This document shows, one piece after another, positions 17,698 through 25,221 of a stretch of 64,000 bases of DNA (its first letter is position 1; every line of letters begins with the position of its first letter). A model generated the notes under the pieces. That model saw only the letters and a list, made by a program, of their open reading frames with translations. It was not told the DNA's origin and did no database searches. Source of the DNA: Clostridia bacterium (lineage in GTDB: Bacteria > Bacillota > Clostridia > Oscillospirales > Acutalibacteraceae); assembly GCA_017465085.1 (NCBI GenBank), contig JAFTWW010000010.1:38080-102079 (forward strand), written 5' to 3'. The position numbers were made by a program, and so were the translations under genes.

Positions 17698-18180
17698 TTA
17701 CTTATTTTTAATATCAAGTCCCATATTCTTAAGTACCGTGTTCTGTTTAGCGCGCATTTGCATATCTTCTTCATCCGAATTTACATGATCGTATCCAAGA
17801 AGATGCAGAACAGAATGAACGGTTAAAAAGGCGATTTCTCTTTTAACGCCGTGGCCGTAGACTTCCGCCTGAGCAAGAGCGTGTTCGATGGAAATTACCA
17901 CATCACCCAACATCAGAGCATTTGTTTCGGGATTGACATCATACACACCGTCTTCACCAAGAGGAAAGGATAAAACATCGGTTGATTTATCGAGATTTCT
18001 AAATTCATTATTAAGCCTTTGTATCTCTTTATCATCCACAAAGGTCACGTTGATTTCTGCAGGCTCCTTAAATTCCTCGGATGTAAGCGTTGCCTTACAA
18101 GCTTTTTTTACAAGAGCTTTAGTGCCAAAGGGCAGTTTTTTTATATCTTGTGCATTAGTTATATTTAGTTTTACTTTCAT
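17698..18180 (-). CDS. ybeY: Endoribonuclease YbeY (rRNA maturation)
   Basis: This protein of about 160 residues contains the invariant zinc triad H-x3-H-x5-H (HSVLHLLGYDH) and the upstream STDVLSFPLGEDG strand. YbeY is a metal-dependent RNase needed for 16S rRNA 3' processing and 70S quality control. The start is uncertain. ATG 18180 gives MKVKLNITN and a 26-base overlap with phoH. ATG 18201 would add seven residues. Neither has a strong ribosome site, which suggests translational coupling to phoH. Confidence 0.92.
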   Translation of the reverse strand: MKVKLNITNAQDIKKLPFGTKALVKKACKATLTSEEFKEPAEINVTFVDDKEIQRLNNEFRNLDKSTDVLSFPLGEDGVYDVNPETNALMLGDVVISIEHALAQAEVYGHGVKREIAFLTVHSVLHLLGYDHVNSDEEDMQMRAKQNTVLKNMGLDIKNK

Positions 18181-19135
18181 TTTTGTTACCGTTCTTTTCA
18201 TAAGCTTTGATTATTTCCTGAACGAGTTTGTGCCTTACAACATCCTTGCCCGTTAACTGAATAATAGCAATATCATCAATATTTTTAAGCACATTTACCG
18301 CTTCCTTAAGGCCCGAACGCTTACCGTCAGGTAGGTCAATCTGTGTATCATCACCTGTTACAACGGCTTTTGAATTAAAGCCTAAACGAGTTAAAAACAT
18401 CTTCATTTGTTCTGATGTGGTATTCTGCGCCTCATCAAGAATTATAAAACTATCATCGAGAGTTCTACCCCTCATATACGCCAAGGGGGCTACCTCAATA
18501 TCACCGCGCTCCTGACATTTTTGAAAGTTTTCTGCGCCGAGCATATCGAAAAGAGCATCATAGAGAGGGCGCAAATAGGGATCAACCTTTTGCTGAAGGT
18601 CGCCCGGCAAGAAACCGAGCTTCTCACCCGCCTCAACTGCGGGACGTGTTAATATAATTCGGTTAACCTGCTTGGCGCGAAAAGCGCTTACCGCGTGAGC
18701 AACTGCGAGATAGGTTTTTCCCGTACCTGCAGGACCAACACCGATGGTGATGGTATTATTAGCTATAGCATCAATATATCTTTTCTGACCCAAAGTTTTA
18801 GGCTTGACGGGTTTACCCTTGGATGTAACACAGATACAATCGGCATCGGTTATGCTTCTTATTTTATCCTCAGTACCATCTGCAATCATATCGATGACAC
18901 AATCAATGTTCTGCTCGGTTATAATCTCCCCCTTGTTTATCATAACAAGAAGACAATTAACAGCCTTATAAGCCTCAGTTACATTTTCCTCAACACCGCT
19001 TATTTTTACCTGACCGCCGTGATAGGTTATGCTTACCCTGTACTGTTTTTCCAGCTTTTTAATATTTTCATCAAAGTTTCCGAATAATGTAACGATATCT
19101 TCAATACGCTCAATATCAATATACTGTTCGAACAA
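18155..19135 (-). CDS. phoH: PhoH family ATPase
   Basis: The 326-residue product starts with TTG (19133-19135), preceded by GGGGGAAG. An N-terminal KH-like domain is followed by the PhoH ATPase: Walker A GPAGTGKTYLA (about residue 137), LTRPAVEAGEKLGFLPGD, and the DEAQNTT Walker B box. PhoH-type proteins are predicted RNA-linked ATPases whose genes neighbour ybeY in most Firmicutes. In Clostridia and Bacilli this copy sits in the sporulation operon yqfC-yqfD-phoH. The yqfF (HD phosphodiesterase) gene that follows it in Bacillus is missing. Confidence 0.92.
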   Translation of the reverse strand: MFEQYIDIERIEDIVTLFGNFDENIKKLEKQYRVSITYHGGQVKISGVEENVTEAYKAVNCLLVMINKGEIITEQNIDCVIDMIADGTEDKIRSITDADCICVTSKGKPVKPKTLGQKRYIDAIANNTITIGVGPAGTGKTYLAVAHAVSAFRAKQVNRIILTRPAVEAGEKLGFLPGDLQQKVDPYLRPLYDALFDMLGAENFQKCQERGDIEVAPLAYMRGRTLDDSFIILDEAQNTTSEQMKMFLTRLGFNSKAVVTGDDTQIDLPDGKRSGLKEAVNVLKNIDDIAIIQLTGKDVVRHKLVQEIIKAYEKNGNKNESKTKYN

Positions 19136-19192
19136 TTAAACTTCCCCCAACTATATATATCTTTTATATTATAAACTTAAATAGGTAAAAAG

Positions 19193-20365
19193 TCAATTTA
19201 TACTGTTAATAAGTATCGGCTGTTTTTGTGCGATATCTTCTCGGGTAATTATCTGTTTGCTAAGTGTTATACCGCCACTGCTTAAATCGACTCTCATCTC
19301 ACCCTCTTCTATGATATCAAGTCCCGATTTATTTATATTGTTCTGCAGTTTATTTTTAAGAATTTCCAACAGCTCTTCCTCGGTGTAAATAACTTTTTTA
19401 GGTTCTGTTATCTGCATATATTTCGAATATTTATTTATTGGTAGTTTTTCACCGAAAAGTTTTACATCAAGTGTTTCTTCCCTGCTAATATAATCTTTAC
19501 TTTCTTTGCCTAAATACAGCGGTATTCTGATTGAAAAAAACTCTATTACACTACGTTTTTTAATATCCCCCGTTTTGATATTTTTTGTTTGATTAAAATT
19601 TTCACTAACGGTGAAAATCCGCTTTGTTGCCGCGGTAACGCTACCCTTTGAATCAACAAAGAGAGTACTGCTTTGATTTTCTATAACACCCGATACCAAC
19701 AGATCGCCCTTGTGCACCGTATCGCCGATTTTTATCAAAACATTACCCGAGGTAACATCAATTTTTTTAATCTCGCCATCGAATGCGGCGATTAAATTTG
19801 AAGGAACATTCTGATAATCATCCTCATTCGCTCTTTTGATTTCAGTAACATTAACAGTTAGTTTACAGCCCTCAATATTAAGAGATGCCCAGGCGAGTTT
19901 TTTGTGCTTTATCAGCATACTCTGAGCGGATTTAAGAGTATCAATTTCTTTGATTTTTGTACCCTCATTTATACCGATTTCACGGCAAATTGCAAGGATT
20001 TCGTTATCCTCGATATAGTTATTGCCCACAACATCAATATTCCAGATAAATGATGATAAAAACTGCAAAATAACAAAAAATAAGGCAACACCTGCTATGA
20101 ATCCAAATCTTCTGTTGTATCGAGCAGTTTTGAAGGTAATACCTTTTTTGTTAATTATGTGTATTTTTACAGTACGTCTTTTTCTGATTTTTCTTAGTAA
20201 ATAGAAATCCTTAGCCCTAATATTTCCGATTATTTTGCCTTTATTAAGACGAAGATTCCAAAGCTTAACCGAATGCTTGGCGCAGAGATTTAGTATCTCC
20301 TCGCAATTTTCTCCCGAAAAGCAAACAGTAATATAACCCGTGATATATCTGAATAATTTAAGCAC
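19193..20365 (-). CDS. yqfD: Sporulation protein YqfD
   Basis: A 390-residue protein beginning MLKLFRYITGYITVCFSGENCEEILNL, with one transmembrane segment near residues 90-110 (FGFIAGVALFFVILQFLSSF). An extracellular part contains FtsQ/POTRA-like strands (WNIDVVGNNYIEDNEI). Family architecture, length and position after yqfC match YqfD, a mother-cell protein required for efficient sporulation in Bacillus subtilis. The exact role is not known. Confidence 0.92.
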   Translation of the reverse strand: MLKLFRYITGYITVCFSGENCEEILNLCAKHSVKLWNLRLNKGKIIGNIRAKDFYLLRKIRKRRTVKIHIINKKGITFKTARYNRRFGFIAGVALFFVILQFLSSFIWNIDVVGNNYIEDNEILAICREIGINEGTKIKEIDTLKSAQSMLIKHKKLAWASLNIEGCKLTVNVTEIKRANEDDYQNVPSNLIAAFDGEIKKIDVTSGNVLIKIGDTVHKGDLLVSGVIENQSSTLFVDSKGSVTAATKRIFTVSENFNQTKNIKTGDIKKRSVIEFFSIRIPLYLGKESKDYISREETLDVKLFGEKLPINKYSKYMQITEPKKVIYTEEELLEILKNKLQNNINKSGLDIIEEGEMRVDLSSGGITLSKQIITREDIAQKQPILINSIN

Positions 20366-20378
20366 CTATTACACCCTT

Positions 20379-20681
20379 TCAAAGACAAAACTCCAAAGAA
20401 CTGATATCACCCGTAACATCAATAATGCCTTCCTCAAAGTTTACAATGTTGAAATTATTTCCGTTGATAATCAAATAGCCCTTTGTGATTTTAAGCTTCA
20501 GATAATCCGCGTTAAAATCTGATACCTTACTGCAACCATCTACTATTATTTCTTTATTAGAAAACAATTGTATATTTGCGCCACTTAGCATCTCTTTATT
20601 TATAGCATCGGGCATAAAAAAATTAAATTTATTACCCTTTTTCTTTGATTCAAACACAAACCTATCACCCAAAATATTCAC
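20379..20681 (-). CDS. yqfC: Sporulation protein YqfC
   Basis: About 100 residues, mostly beta strands (IQLFSNKEIIVDGCSKV, then LKLKITKGYLIINGNNF), as in YqfC. The only in-frame starts are GTG 20681 or TTG 20672, so the exact N-terminus is uncertain. It is the first gene of the long minus-strand operon. Mother-cell sigma-E control is expected from the family. CATAGTTT near 20705 is a possible sigma-E-like -10 box, but this is weak. Confidence 0.85.
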   Translation of the reverse strand: MNILGDRFVFESKKKGNKFNFFMPDAINKEMLSGANIQLFSNKEIIVDGCSKVSDFNADYLKLKITKGYLIINGNNFNIVNFEEGIIDVTGDISSLEFCL

Positions 20682-20762
20682 ACCCTAAAATTACTCCTAA
20701 TCTAAACTATGATTGAGAAATAATAATAATTCTAACAAGCATATAGTAATTATGGTGATAAT

Positions 20763-21821
20763 ATGATTGCAAAATCAGGTTTTGGTAAAATACTTAATAT
20801 AACATTGATAATTTTCACAATCTTCTTGATTTTTGTCTTTCAAGAGGAAAGCAAATCGGGAGCAATTTACGGATTACAGCTTTGCGGAAATGTGCTTATC
20901 CCATCGCTTTACCCATTCACCGTTTGCGTTTTGCTCCTTACAAAATTAGGTTTTTCAAAAATTTTTGCTTTCTTTTCTAAATATATTAAACTGATTTTTG
21001 GTTTGAATACCGCAGAATTTTCCGCTTTTTTTCTTTCCTTTATCGGAGGATACCCAATAGGCGCACGGGTACTTGATGAGCTTTGCGAAAACAAATTAAC
21101 CGAGCAGGCTCGCGCTCAAAAAATATTGCTTTATTCTGTAAATGCCGGGCCCGCCTTTATAGTTTTAGCATTGGGAGGCGGATTGTTAGGTTCAAGAAGC
21201 TTAGGGGCTATTTTACTTACATCTCATATAACCTCTTCACTAATTATTTCCTTAATAATCGCGCCAACTCTTAAGAGTTCTTCTACTGCACATAACAATG
21301 CATCCGTAACTGTTTCTTTTACAGATGCATTTGTTAAAAGCGCTTCGGAGGCAGCTTCTACAGTTTTTAACATCTGCGCATTAGTTATACTTTTTTCATC
21401 GCTCACCAACATTGCACGAAGCTTCAACAATATCTTTTTTGATATTGTTTCAGAAATATTAGAGGTTACTACCGCTGCTTCAAAAGTTGATAATATTTAT
21501 CTTTTATCCTTCTTGTTAGGCTTCGGCGGCATAAGTGTGTGGTTGCAGGTTTTATTTTGTTGCAAAAGCTTTAAGGTAAAAATTTTAAGCTTTACTATTT
21601 GGAGAGTTATTCACGGTATTATAAGCGTTGCAATAACCTTTTTGTTATTAAAGGTATTCAAAATTGATTTTTACACCATTTCAAATCATATAGATACAAA
21701 CCCTGTCCCCCTCTATAAAACGCCCGCGTTGGCCGTTTCTCTGATTGCTATGGTGATTTTATTTCTGATTTCCTTAGAAAGAAAATTTGATGGTAGAAAT
21801 TTGAAGAGGGATTTGATATAA
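20763..21821 (+). CDS. ylbJ: Sporulation integral membrane protein YlbJ (SpoVV family)
   Basis: A 352-residue polytopic protein with the nucleoside-recognition (Gate) pattern. SLYPFTVCVLLLTKLG near the N-terminus, then FIGGYPIGARVLDELCE and LYSVNAGPAFIVLALGGG, are YlbJ signatures. In Bacillus subtilis YlbJ/SpoVV moves dipicolinic acid across the outer forespore membrane. It is divergent from yqfC. CATATAGT at 20740-20747 resembles a sigma-E -10 element (CATANANT), only about 10 bases before the ribosome site GGTGAT. It is followed closely by the small Cys-rich gene. Confidence 0.87.
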   Translation: MIAKSGFGKILNITLIIFTIFLIFVFQEESKSGAIYGLQLCGNVLIPSLYPFTVCVLLLTKLGFSKIFAFFSKYIKLIFGLNTAEFSAFFLSFIGGYPIGARVLDELCENKLTEQARAQKILLYSVNAGPAFIVLALGGGLLGSRSLGAILLTSHITSSLIISLIIAPTLKSSSTAHNNASVTVSFTDAFVKSASEAASTVFNICALVILFSSLTNIARSFNNIFFDIVSEILEVTTAASKVDNIYLLSFLLGFGGISVWLQVLFCCKSFKVKILSFTIWRVIHGIISVAITFLLLKVFKIDFYTISNHIDTNPVPLYKTPALAVSLIAMVILFLISLERKFDGRNLKRDLI

Positions 21822-21842
21822 TACTAATCGTGGGGTGATTAT

Positions 21843-22055
21843 ATGGCATCTATCTTTAATAAAAAGCTTTCTAAATCCTGCTCTTTTTGTGTTCACGGCA
21901 ATAAATCTGAATATTCTGATGAGATTTTCTGCGCTAAACACGGAGTAACAAATAAGCGTGATTACTGCCGCCATTATAAATATGATATCTTAAAAAGAGT
22001 TCCCGATAAAGTAAAACCAACGGGTACTTTTTCCGAAGAAGATTTTTCTCTGTAA
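21843..22055 (+). CDS. Small Cys-rich protein, conserved hypothetical
   Basis: A 70-residue protein with GGGGTG before the ATG. The N-terminal CSFCVHGNK, then FCAKHG and DYCRHYKYD, provide four or five cysteines and nearby histidines in a likely zinc- or iron-binding knuckle. The tail is basic, then acidic. It resembles small clostridial proteins of unknown function with C-x2-C-x-H-G and K-Y-D-x-L-K-R-x-P motifs. It lies 21 bases after ylbJ, so it may be co-expressed during sporulation. Confidence 0.7.
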   Translation: MASIFNKKLSKSCSFCVHGNKSEYSDEIFCAKHGVTNKRDYCRHYKYDILKRVPDKVKPTGTFSEEDFSL

Positions 22056-22069
22056 AACAAAAAAACTTC

Positions 22070-22097
22070 TTGACAAATTATTTAGTTATGTTATAAT
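22070..22097 (+). promoter_or_regulatory. Promoter of tRNA-His (and tRNA-Gln)
   Basis: TTGACA (22070-22075), 16 bp, TATAAT (22092-22097). Both boxes match consensus exactly. The tRNA begins 15 bases later. Confidence 0.88.
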
Positions 22098-22111
22098 AGT
22101 CCTTGCGTTAC

Positions 22112-22189
22112 GGTGGATGTAGCTTAGTTGGTTAAAGCGCCAGTTTGTGGCACTGGAGATCGTGGGTTCGAATCCCATCTTCCACCCCA
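22112..22189 (+). tRNA. tRNA-His (GTG)
   Basis: Anticodon GTG sits in loop TTGTGGC between CCAGT and ACTGG. G at 22112 is the expected G-1 and faces discriminator C (22186). The CCA (22187-22189) is encoded. Acceptor stem GTGGATG / CTTCCAC has one T-T mismatch at the sixth pair. The T-arm contains GGTTCGAAT. Confidence 0.95.
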
Positions 22190-22193
22190 GCAA

Positions 22194-22226
22194 AAAAGCA
22201 CTTGCTGTGGCAAGTGCTTTTTTTAA
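22194..22226 (+). terminator. Terminator between tRNA-His and tRNA-Gln
   Basis: AAAAGCACTTGC pairs with GCAAGTGCTTTT across a 4-nt loop and is followed by a T run. It implies partial or complete separation of the two tRNA transcripts, although no second full promoter is visible in the 9 bases before tRNA-Gln. Confidence 0.8.
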
Positions 22227-22234
22227 TTTAATAT

Positions 22235-22309
22235 TGGGGTGTCGTCAAGCGGTAAGACACAGCACTTTGACTGCTGCATTCGTAGGTTCGAATCCTGCCA
22301 CCCCAGCCA
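22235..22309 (+). tRNA. tRNA-Gln (TTG)
   Basis: Acceptor TGGGGTG pairs perfectly with CACCCCA (22299-22305). The discriminator is G and CCA (22307-22309) is encoded. Anticodon TTG sits in loop CTTTGAC. The last 20 nt of the tRNA plus three following A (22290-22312) are repeated exactly at 22444-22466. Confidence 0.96.
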
Positions 22310-22349
22310 AAATACAGCATCGGCCTTTTTAGTCGGTGCTGTATTTTTT
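22310..22349 (+). terminator. Terminator of tRNA-Gln
   Basis: AAATACAGCA-CGGC pairs with GTCG-TGCTGTATTT, with a short loop and a T6 run. Unlike the tRNA-Lys case, this terminator differs from the one that ends the downstream duplicated element. Confidence 0.85.
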
Positions 22350-22350
22350 G

Positions 22351-22500
22351 TGCAGGATTCGAAACAACCTCCAAATTCTGTGAGCAAAGCGAACAAAGAA
22401 TTTGGGAGAAAGGTCCTGTGTACCTTTCGATAGCCAAAGAAGAGAATCCTGCCACCCCAGCCAAAAATCGACAAGTTTCGCGTGAGACTTGTCGATTTTT
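22351..22500 (+). repeat. tRNA-Gln-derived structured element with duplicated tRNA 3' end
   Basis: The left end GCAGGATTC (22352-22360) is the exact reverse complement of GAATCCTGC at the right end (22444-22452). The right end is also a 23-nt direct copy of the tRNA-Gln 3' end (22290-22312). Two internal hairpins lie between: CCAAATTCT/AGAATTTGG (22371-22405) and AAAGGT/ACCTTT (22409-22427). A separate strong terminator follows (22463-22500). The layout repeats that of 1721-1872. ORFs running through it on the minus strand are antisense tRNA translations and are not genes. Confidence 0.7.
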
Positions 22501-22611
22501 ACTTCTTCACTCTTAACTATTCACGCTTCTCTTTTTACTTACCCTATTGCCATAATTTTATATTTGTGTTAAAATAATATTGTTAATTATCTGCTACTCA
22601 AAGGAATGGTA

Positions 22612-23412
22612 ATGATGAAAAAGGCGTATTACGAAAATAAAAAAGTACCATATTATACGATCCGAGATAAATCTCTTACGAGGGATCTGCATTTTCATAA
22701 AGAAATCGAAATAGTTTATATTGCAAAAGGTAGCACCGTTGCCTACGCTGATACTGATTGCTTCCCGATGAAAGAGGGAGATATTTATATTAGCTTTCCA
22801 AATCAGATTCACCACTATGAGCAAACAGAATTGGGCGAATATTATAATATTATAGTGAATCCAGAAATAGTTTACGGCGCTAAGGATTTATTATATGATA
22901 ACATACCTAAGGTTAACGCCACCTACAGCAACGATAACGAAGTTCTCAGAGAAATTGTTGCAAGATATATAAAATCCTCAGGTGAATTCCGCGAAACTAT
23001 GCAGGTAGGACTTATAAATGAACTGATGGGTAATATGCTACCTATGTTAACCCTAAGACCTAGAGTTAGCGCAGATAATACAACCATTCAAAACATTTTC
23101 AAATACTGCAGCGATAATTTTAATCAAAAAATCACACTAAAAGATGTATCTGAAAATCTGCATTTAAGCAGATATCACATTTCTCATATTCTTAATTCAA
23201 AGGTAAATCTGGGCTTTACGGAATACATAAATATGCTGAGAATCAACCGCGCCTGTGAGCTGCTTGAAGAAACAAATATGAAAACGAGTGAGATCTCAGA
23301 AGAGGTTGGTTTTGGCTCGATTCGTTCCTTTAACCGAGCCTTTTTGGAGCTTAATGAGATAACTCCCCTTAAATACCGCAAAAAAATAAGATGTGAGCGC
23401 AATGAAAAATAA
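22612..23412 (+). CDS. AraC family transcriptional regulator
   Basis: The start at ATG 22612 gives a 6-base spacing to AAAGGA. The ATG at 22606 touches that site and is less likely. The product has an N-terminal cupin sensor (FHKEIEIVYIAKGSTVAY, then GDIYISFPNQIHHYE). The C-terminal pair of helix-turn-helix motifs (ITLKDVSENLHLSRYHISHI, then TSEISEEVGFGSIRSFNRAF) is standard for AraC/XylS sugar-responsive activators. It overlaps the capA-like gene downstream, so its target may include that gene. The effector is unknown. Confidence 0.88.
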   Translation: MMKKAYYENKKVPYYTIRDKSLTRDLHFHKEIEIVYIAKGSTVAYADTDCFPMKEGDIYISFPNQIHHYEQTELGEYYNIIVNPEIVYGAKDLLYDNIPKVNATYSNDNEVLREIVARYIKSSGEFRETMQVGLINELMGNMLPMLTLRPRVSADNTTIQNIFKYCSDNFNQKITLKDVSENLHLSRYHISHILNSKVNLGFTEYINMLRINRACELLEETNMKTSEISEEVGFGSIRSFNRAFLELNEITPLKYRKKIRCERNEK

Positions 23413-24724
23413 TGTTATTAAAGTATTAAGTTTATTTTTGAGTTTTGTCGTTCTTATAGGTTGCTCTTCAAATTCGGTGCAGTATGATAATGCTGATAAA
23501 ATCATAGAGGAAATTTTAGATGCTAAAGAAAGCCTTCTCGATGTTAACGAGGAACTAATAGATAAGAACTTTTTAGATTGGATAACCAAAAGCTTTGGAG
23601 AAGATGCGCTGAAAGCCTTCCGTGATGAAATTAAAACTGATAGTTTTACCGCTGAAAGTTGGTATAAAATAACAGGTAACACTGCTGCTGTACTTAGGGA
23701 TATGTATTCGGGCGTTCTTGATAAAGATAATCCCAATTATCGCAGTGATATCAAGGTTATTAAAAGCGCTAATAAAAACACTATCATCCGAGTTGTTGGT
23801 GACATTTCCTTTGCGGATAACTGGAAGATAATCCCTGCGCTTGAAGAACGTAATAACGGCATTTACGGCGTTTTATCAGAGGAAACGGTAAAAACATTAC
23901 GTGATGCGGATATTTTTCTTGCAAATAACGAATTTACCTACAGCACCCGCGGCGAGCCGCTTAAGAATAAAATGTACACATTTCGCGCTAAGCCTTCTCG
24001 TGTTCAGCATATGTTGGAAATTGGCGCAGATATCGTTTCACTCGCAAATAATCATGCCTACGATTACGGTGAGTATGCCTTTGCCGATACACTACAAACC
24101 TTAAACGAATCCGAACTGCCTTATATTGGTGGCGGAGCAGATATAGAGGAGGCTTCCAAACCCTTTTACTTTATAGTTGGCGGCAGAAAATATGCCTTTA
24201 CCGCGGCCACAAGGGCGGAAAAGCTTGTTTTAACTCCCGAGGCTACGGAAAGTTCTTCGGGAGTTCTAAGAACGTACAATCCCGATAAATACATTAACGT
24301 TATTAAAATAGCGGAAGAAGAATGTGATTACAACATAGCCTATGTTCATTGGGGCGCTGAAGGCTCTCACCAAATAGAAGAAGGATTATATGAGATGGGA
24401 AGTCGGTTTATCGATGCAGGAGCAGATATAGTTATTGGCGCCCACGCACATATTCTGCAGGGTATTCAGTATTATAACGGAGTACCCATTGTTTATAATC
24501 TGGGTAATTTCCTATTCAACTCCGAAACTATCGATACAGGCATACTTGAAATTAGCATATCGGGCAATGGCATTCCCACCTATAAATTTATTCCCGCTTT
24601 GCAGAAAAACTGTTATACGGAAATAGTAAAAGATACCGAAGCAGAAAGAATTATAAAATTTATGGAAGGCCTTTCTATAAATGTTTCTTTTGATGAGAAC
24701 GGTATATTCAAAGAAAAAGCCTGA
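23402..24724 (+). CDS. CapA family lipoprotein (PGA_cap metallophosphatase-like)
   Basis: A product of about 440 residues with a lipoprotein signal (hydrophobic core, lipobox LIGC). The CapA/PgsA-type domain contains GDISFADNW, NNEFTY, SLANNHAYDYG, IGAHAHILQG and NLGNFLF. These supply the Asp/Asn/His metal ligands of the calcineurin-like fold. CapA proteins take part in poly-gamma-glutamate synthesis, but many clostridial copies occur without capBC, as here, and their role is open. An N-terminal region of about 110 residues precedes the domain. The start overlaps the AraC gene. GTG 23393 is an alternative start. Confidence 0.85.
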   Translation: MKNNVIKVLSLFLSFVVLIGCSSNSVQYDNADKIIEEILDAKESLLDVNEELIDKNFLDWITKSFGEDALKAFRDEIKTDSFTAESWYKITGNTAAVLRDMYSGVLDKDNPNYRSDIKVIKSANKNTIIRVVGDISFADNWKIIPALEERNNGIYGVLSEETVKTLRDADIFLANNEFTYSTRGEPLKNKMYTFRAKPSRVQHMLEIGADIVSLANNHAYDYGEYAFADTLQTLNESELPYIGGGADIEEASKPFYFIVGGRKYAFTAATRAEKLVLTPEATESSSGVLRTYNPDKYINVIKIAEEECDYNIAYVHWGAEGSHQIEEGLYEMGSRFIDAGADIVIGAHAHILQGIQYYNGVPIVYNLGNFLFNSETIDTGILEISISGNGIPTYKFIPALQKNCYTEIVKDTEAERIIKFMEGLSINVSFDENGIFKEKA

Positions 24725-24744
24725 GAGGAATACTCTCAGGCTTT
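24719..24744 (+). terminator. Bidirectional terminator after the capA-like gene
   Basis: GCCTGAGAG / CTCTCAGGC, with a 5-nt loop, overlaps the capA stop codon. It lies just outside the convergent lipoprotein stop at 24748. Confidence 0.8.
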
Positions 24745-24747
24745 AGT

Positions 24748-25113
24748 TTATGGGTTACACACCTTGCATGGCTGATAATTTTCACTAATCAGCTCTTCCC
24801 TGCTTTCAGTGATATATAATCTTGAATTATCGATAATACTTGCATATCTGCAACTGTTTTTATGAAATTTTTTAGAGTTGGTGTTGGCATAATATAAAAT
24901 TTGCTGACTATTATTTTCGACATCAGTTTCCAATACTGAAGATTCGTTTTTGCTGTTCTCGGCATTGCTATTTACCGAACTGTTTTGGGTGGGTATGTTT
25001 ATAATAACCTCATCATCGGTTTTGTTTTCCTCTTTAGCAGATGTATCAGCGGCGCAAGCGCCGAACATTATAACTGTTAATACTATTAAAATAGCGGTAG
25101 TAAGCTTTCGCAT
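24748..25113 (-). CDS. Small lipoprotein with a C-terminal Ada-like Cys/His metal-binding domain
   Basis: The start is ATG 25113 (AAGGAG at 8 bases). The 121-residue product has a signal peptide with lipobox FGAC, a low-complexity Asn/Ser/Glu linker (residues 25-70), and a terminal 45-residue module, YYANTNSKKFHKNSCRY ... YQPCKVCNP. That module, with H-x3-S-C and P-C-x-x-C, is found at the C-terminus of secreted nucleases and ComEC-like proteins and resembles the Ada zinc-binding domain. Here it stands alone on a lipid anchor, so it is probably a surface metal- or DNA-binding protein. Confidence 0.75.
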   Translation of the reverse strand: MRKLTTAILIVLTVIMFGACAADTSAKEENKTDDEVIINIPTQNSSVNSNAENSKNESSVLETDVENNSQQILYYANTNSKKFHKNSCRYASIIDNSRLYITESREELISENYQPCKVCNP

Positions 25114-25181
25114 AAACAAAACTCCTTAATCAAACTTACAACATTATATGACAAATATCGACATAAATCAAGGCAAAAAAG

Positions 25182-25212
25182 AAAACCTGCTATTTTACTT
25201 ATAGCAGGTTTT
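25182..25212 (-). terminator. Terminator of the PBP gene
   Basis: AAAACCTGCTAT / ATAGCAGGTTTT, perfect 12-bp stem with a 7-nt loop. On the minus strand it is followed by C then TTTTTT. Confidence 0.87.
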
Positions 25213-25221
25213 AATCTTTAA

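Noticed and set aside
22223-22474. Two ORFs on the minus strand across tRNA-Gln (78-83 residues)
   Set aside because: They are the antisense of tRNA-Gln and its duplicated 3' end. Such translations (GWGGRIRTYE-type) recur beside tRNAs in unrelated genomes and have no ribosome site.
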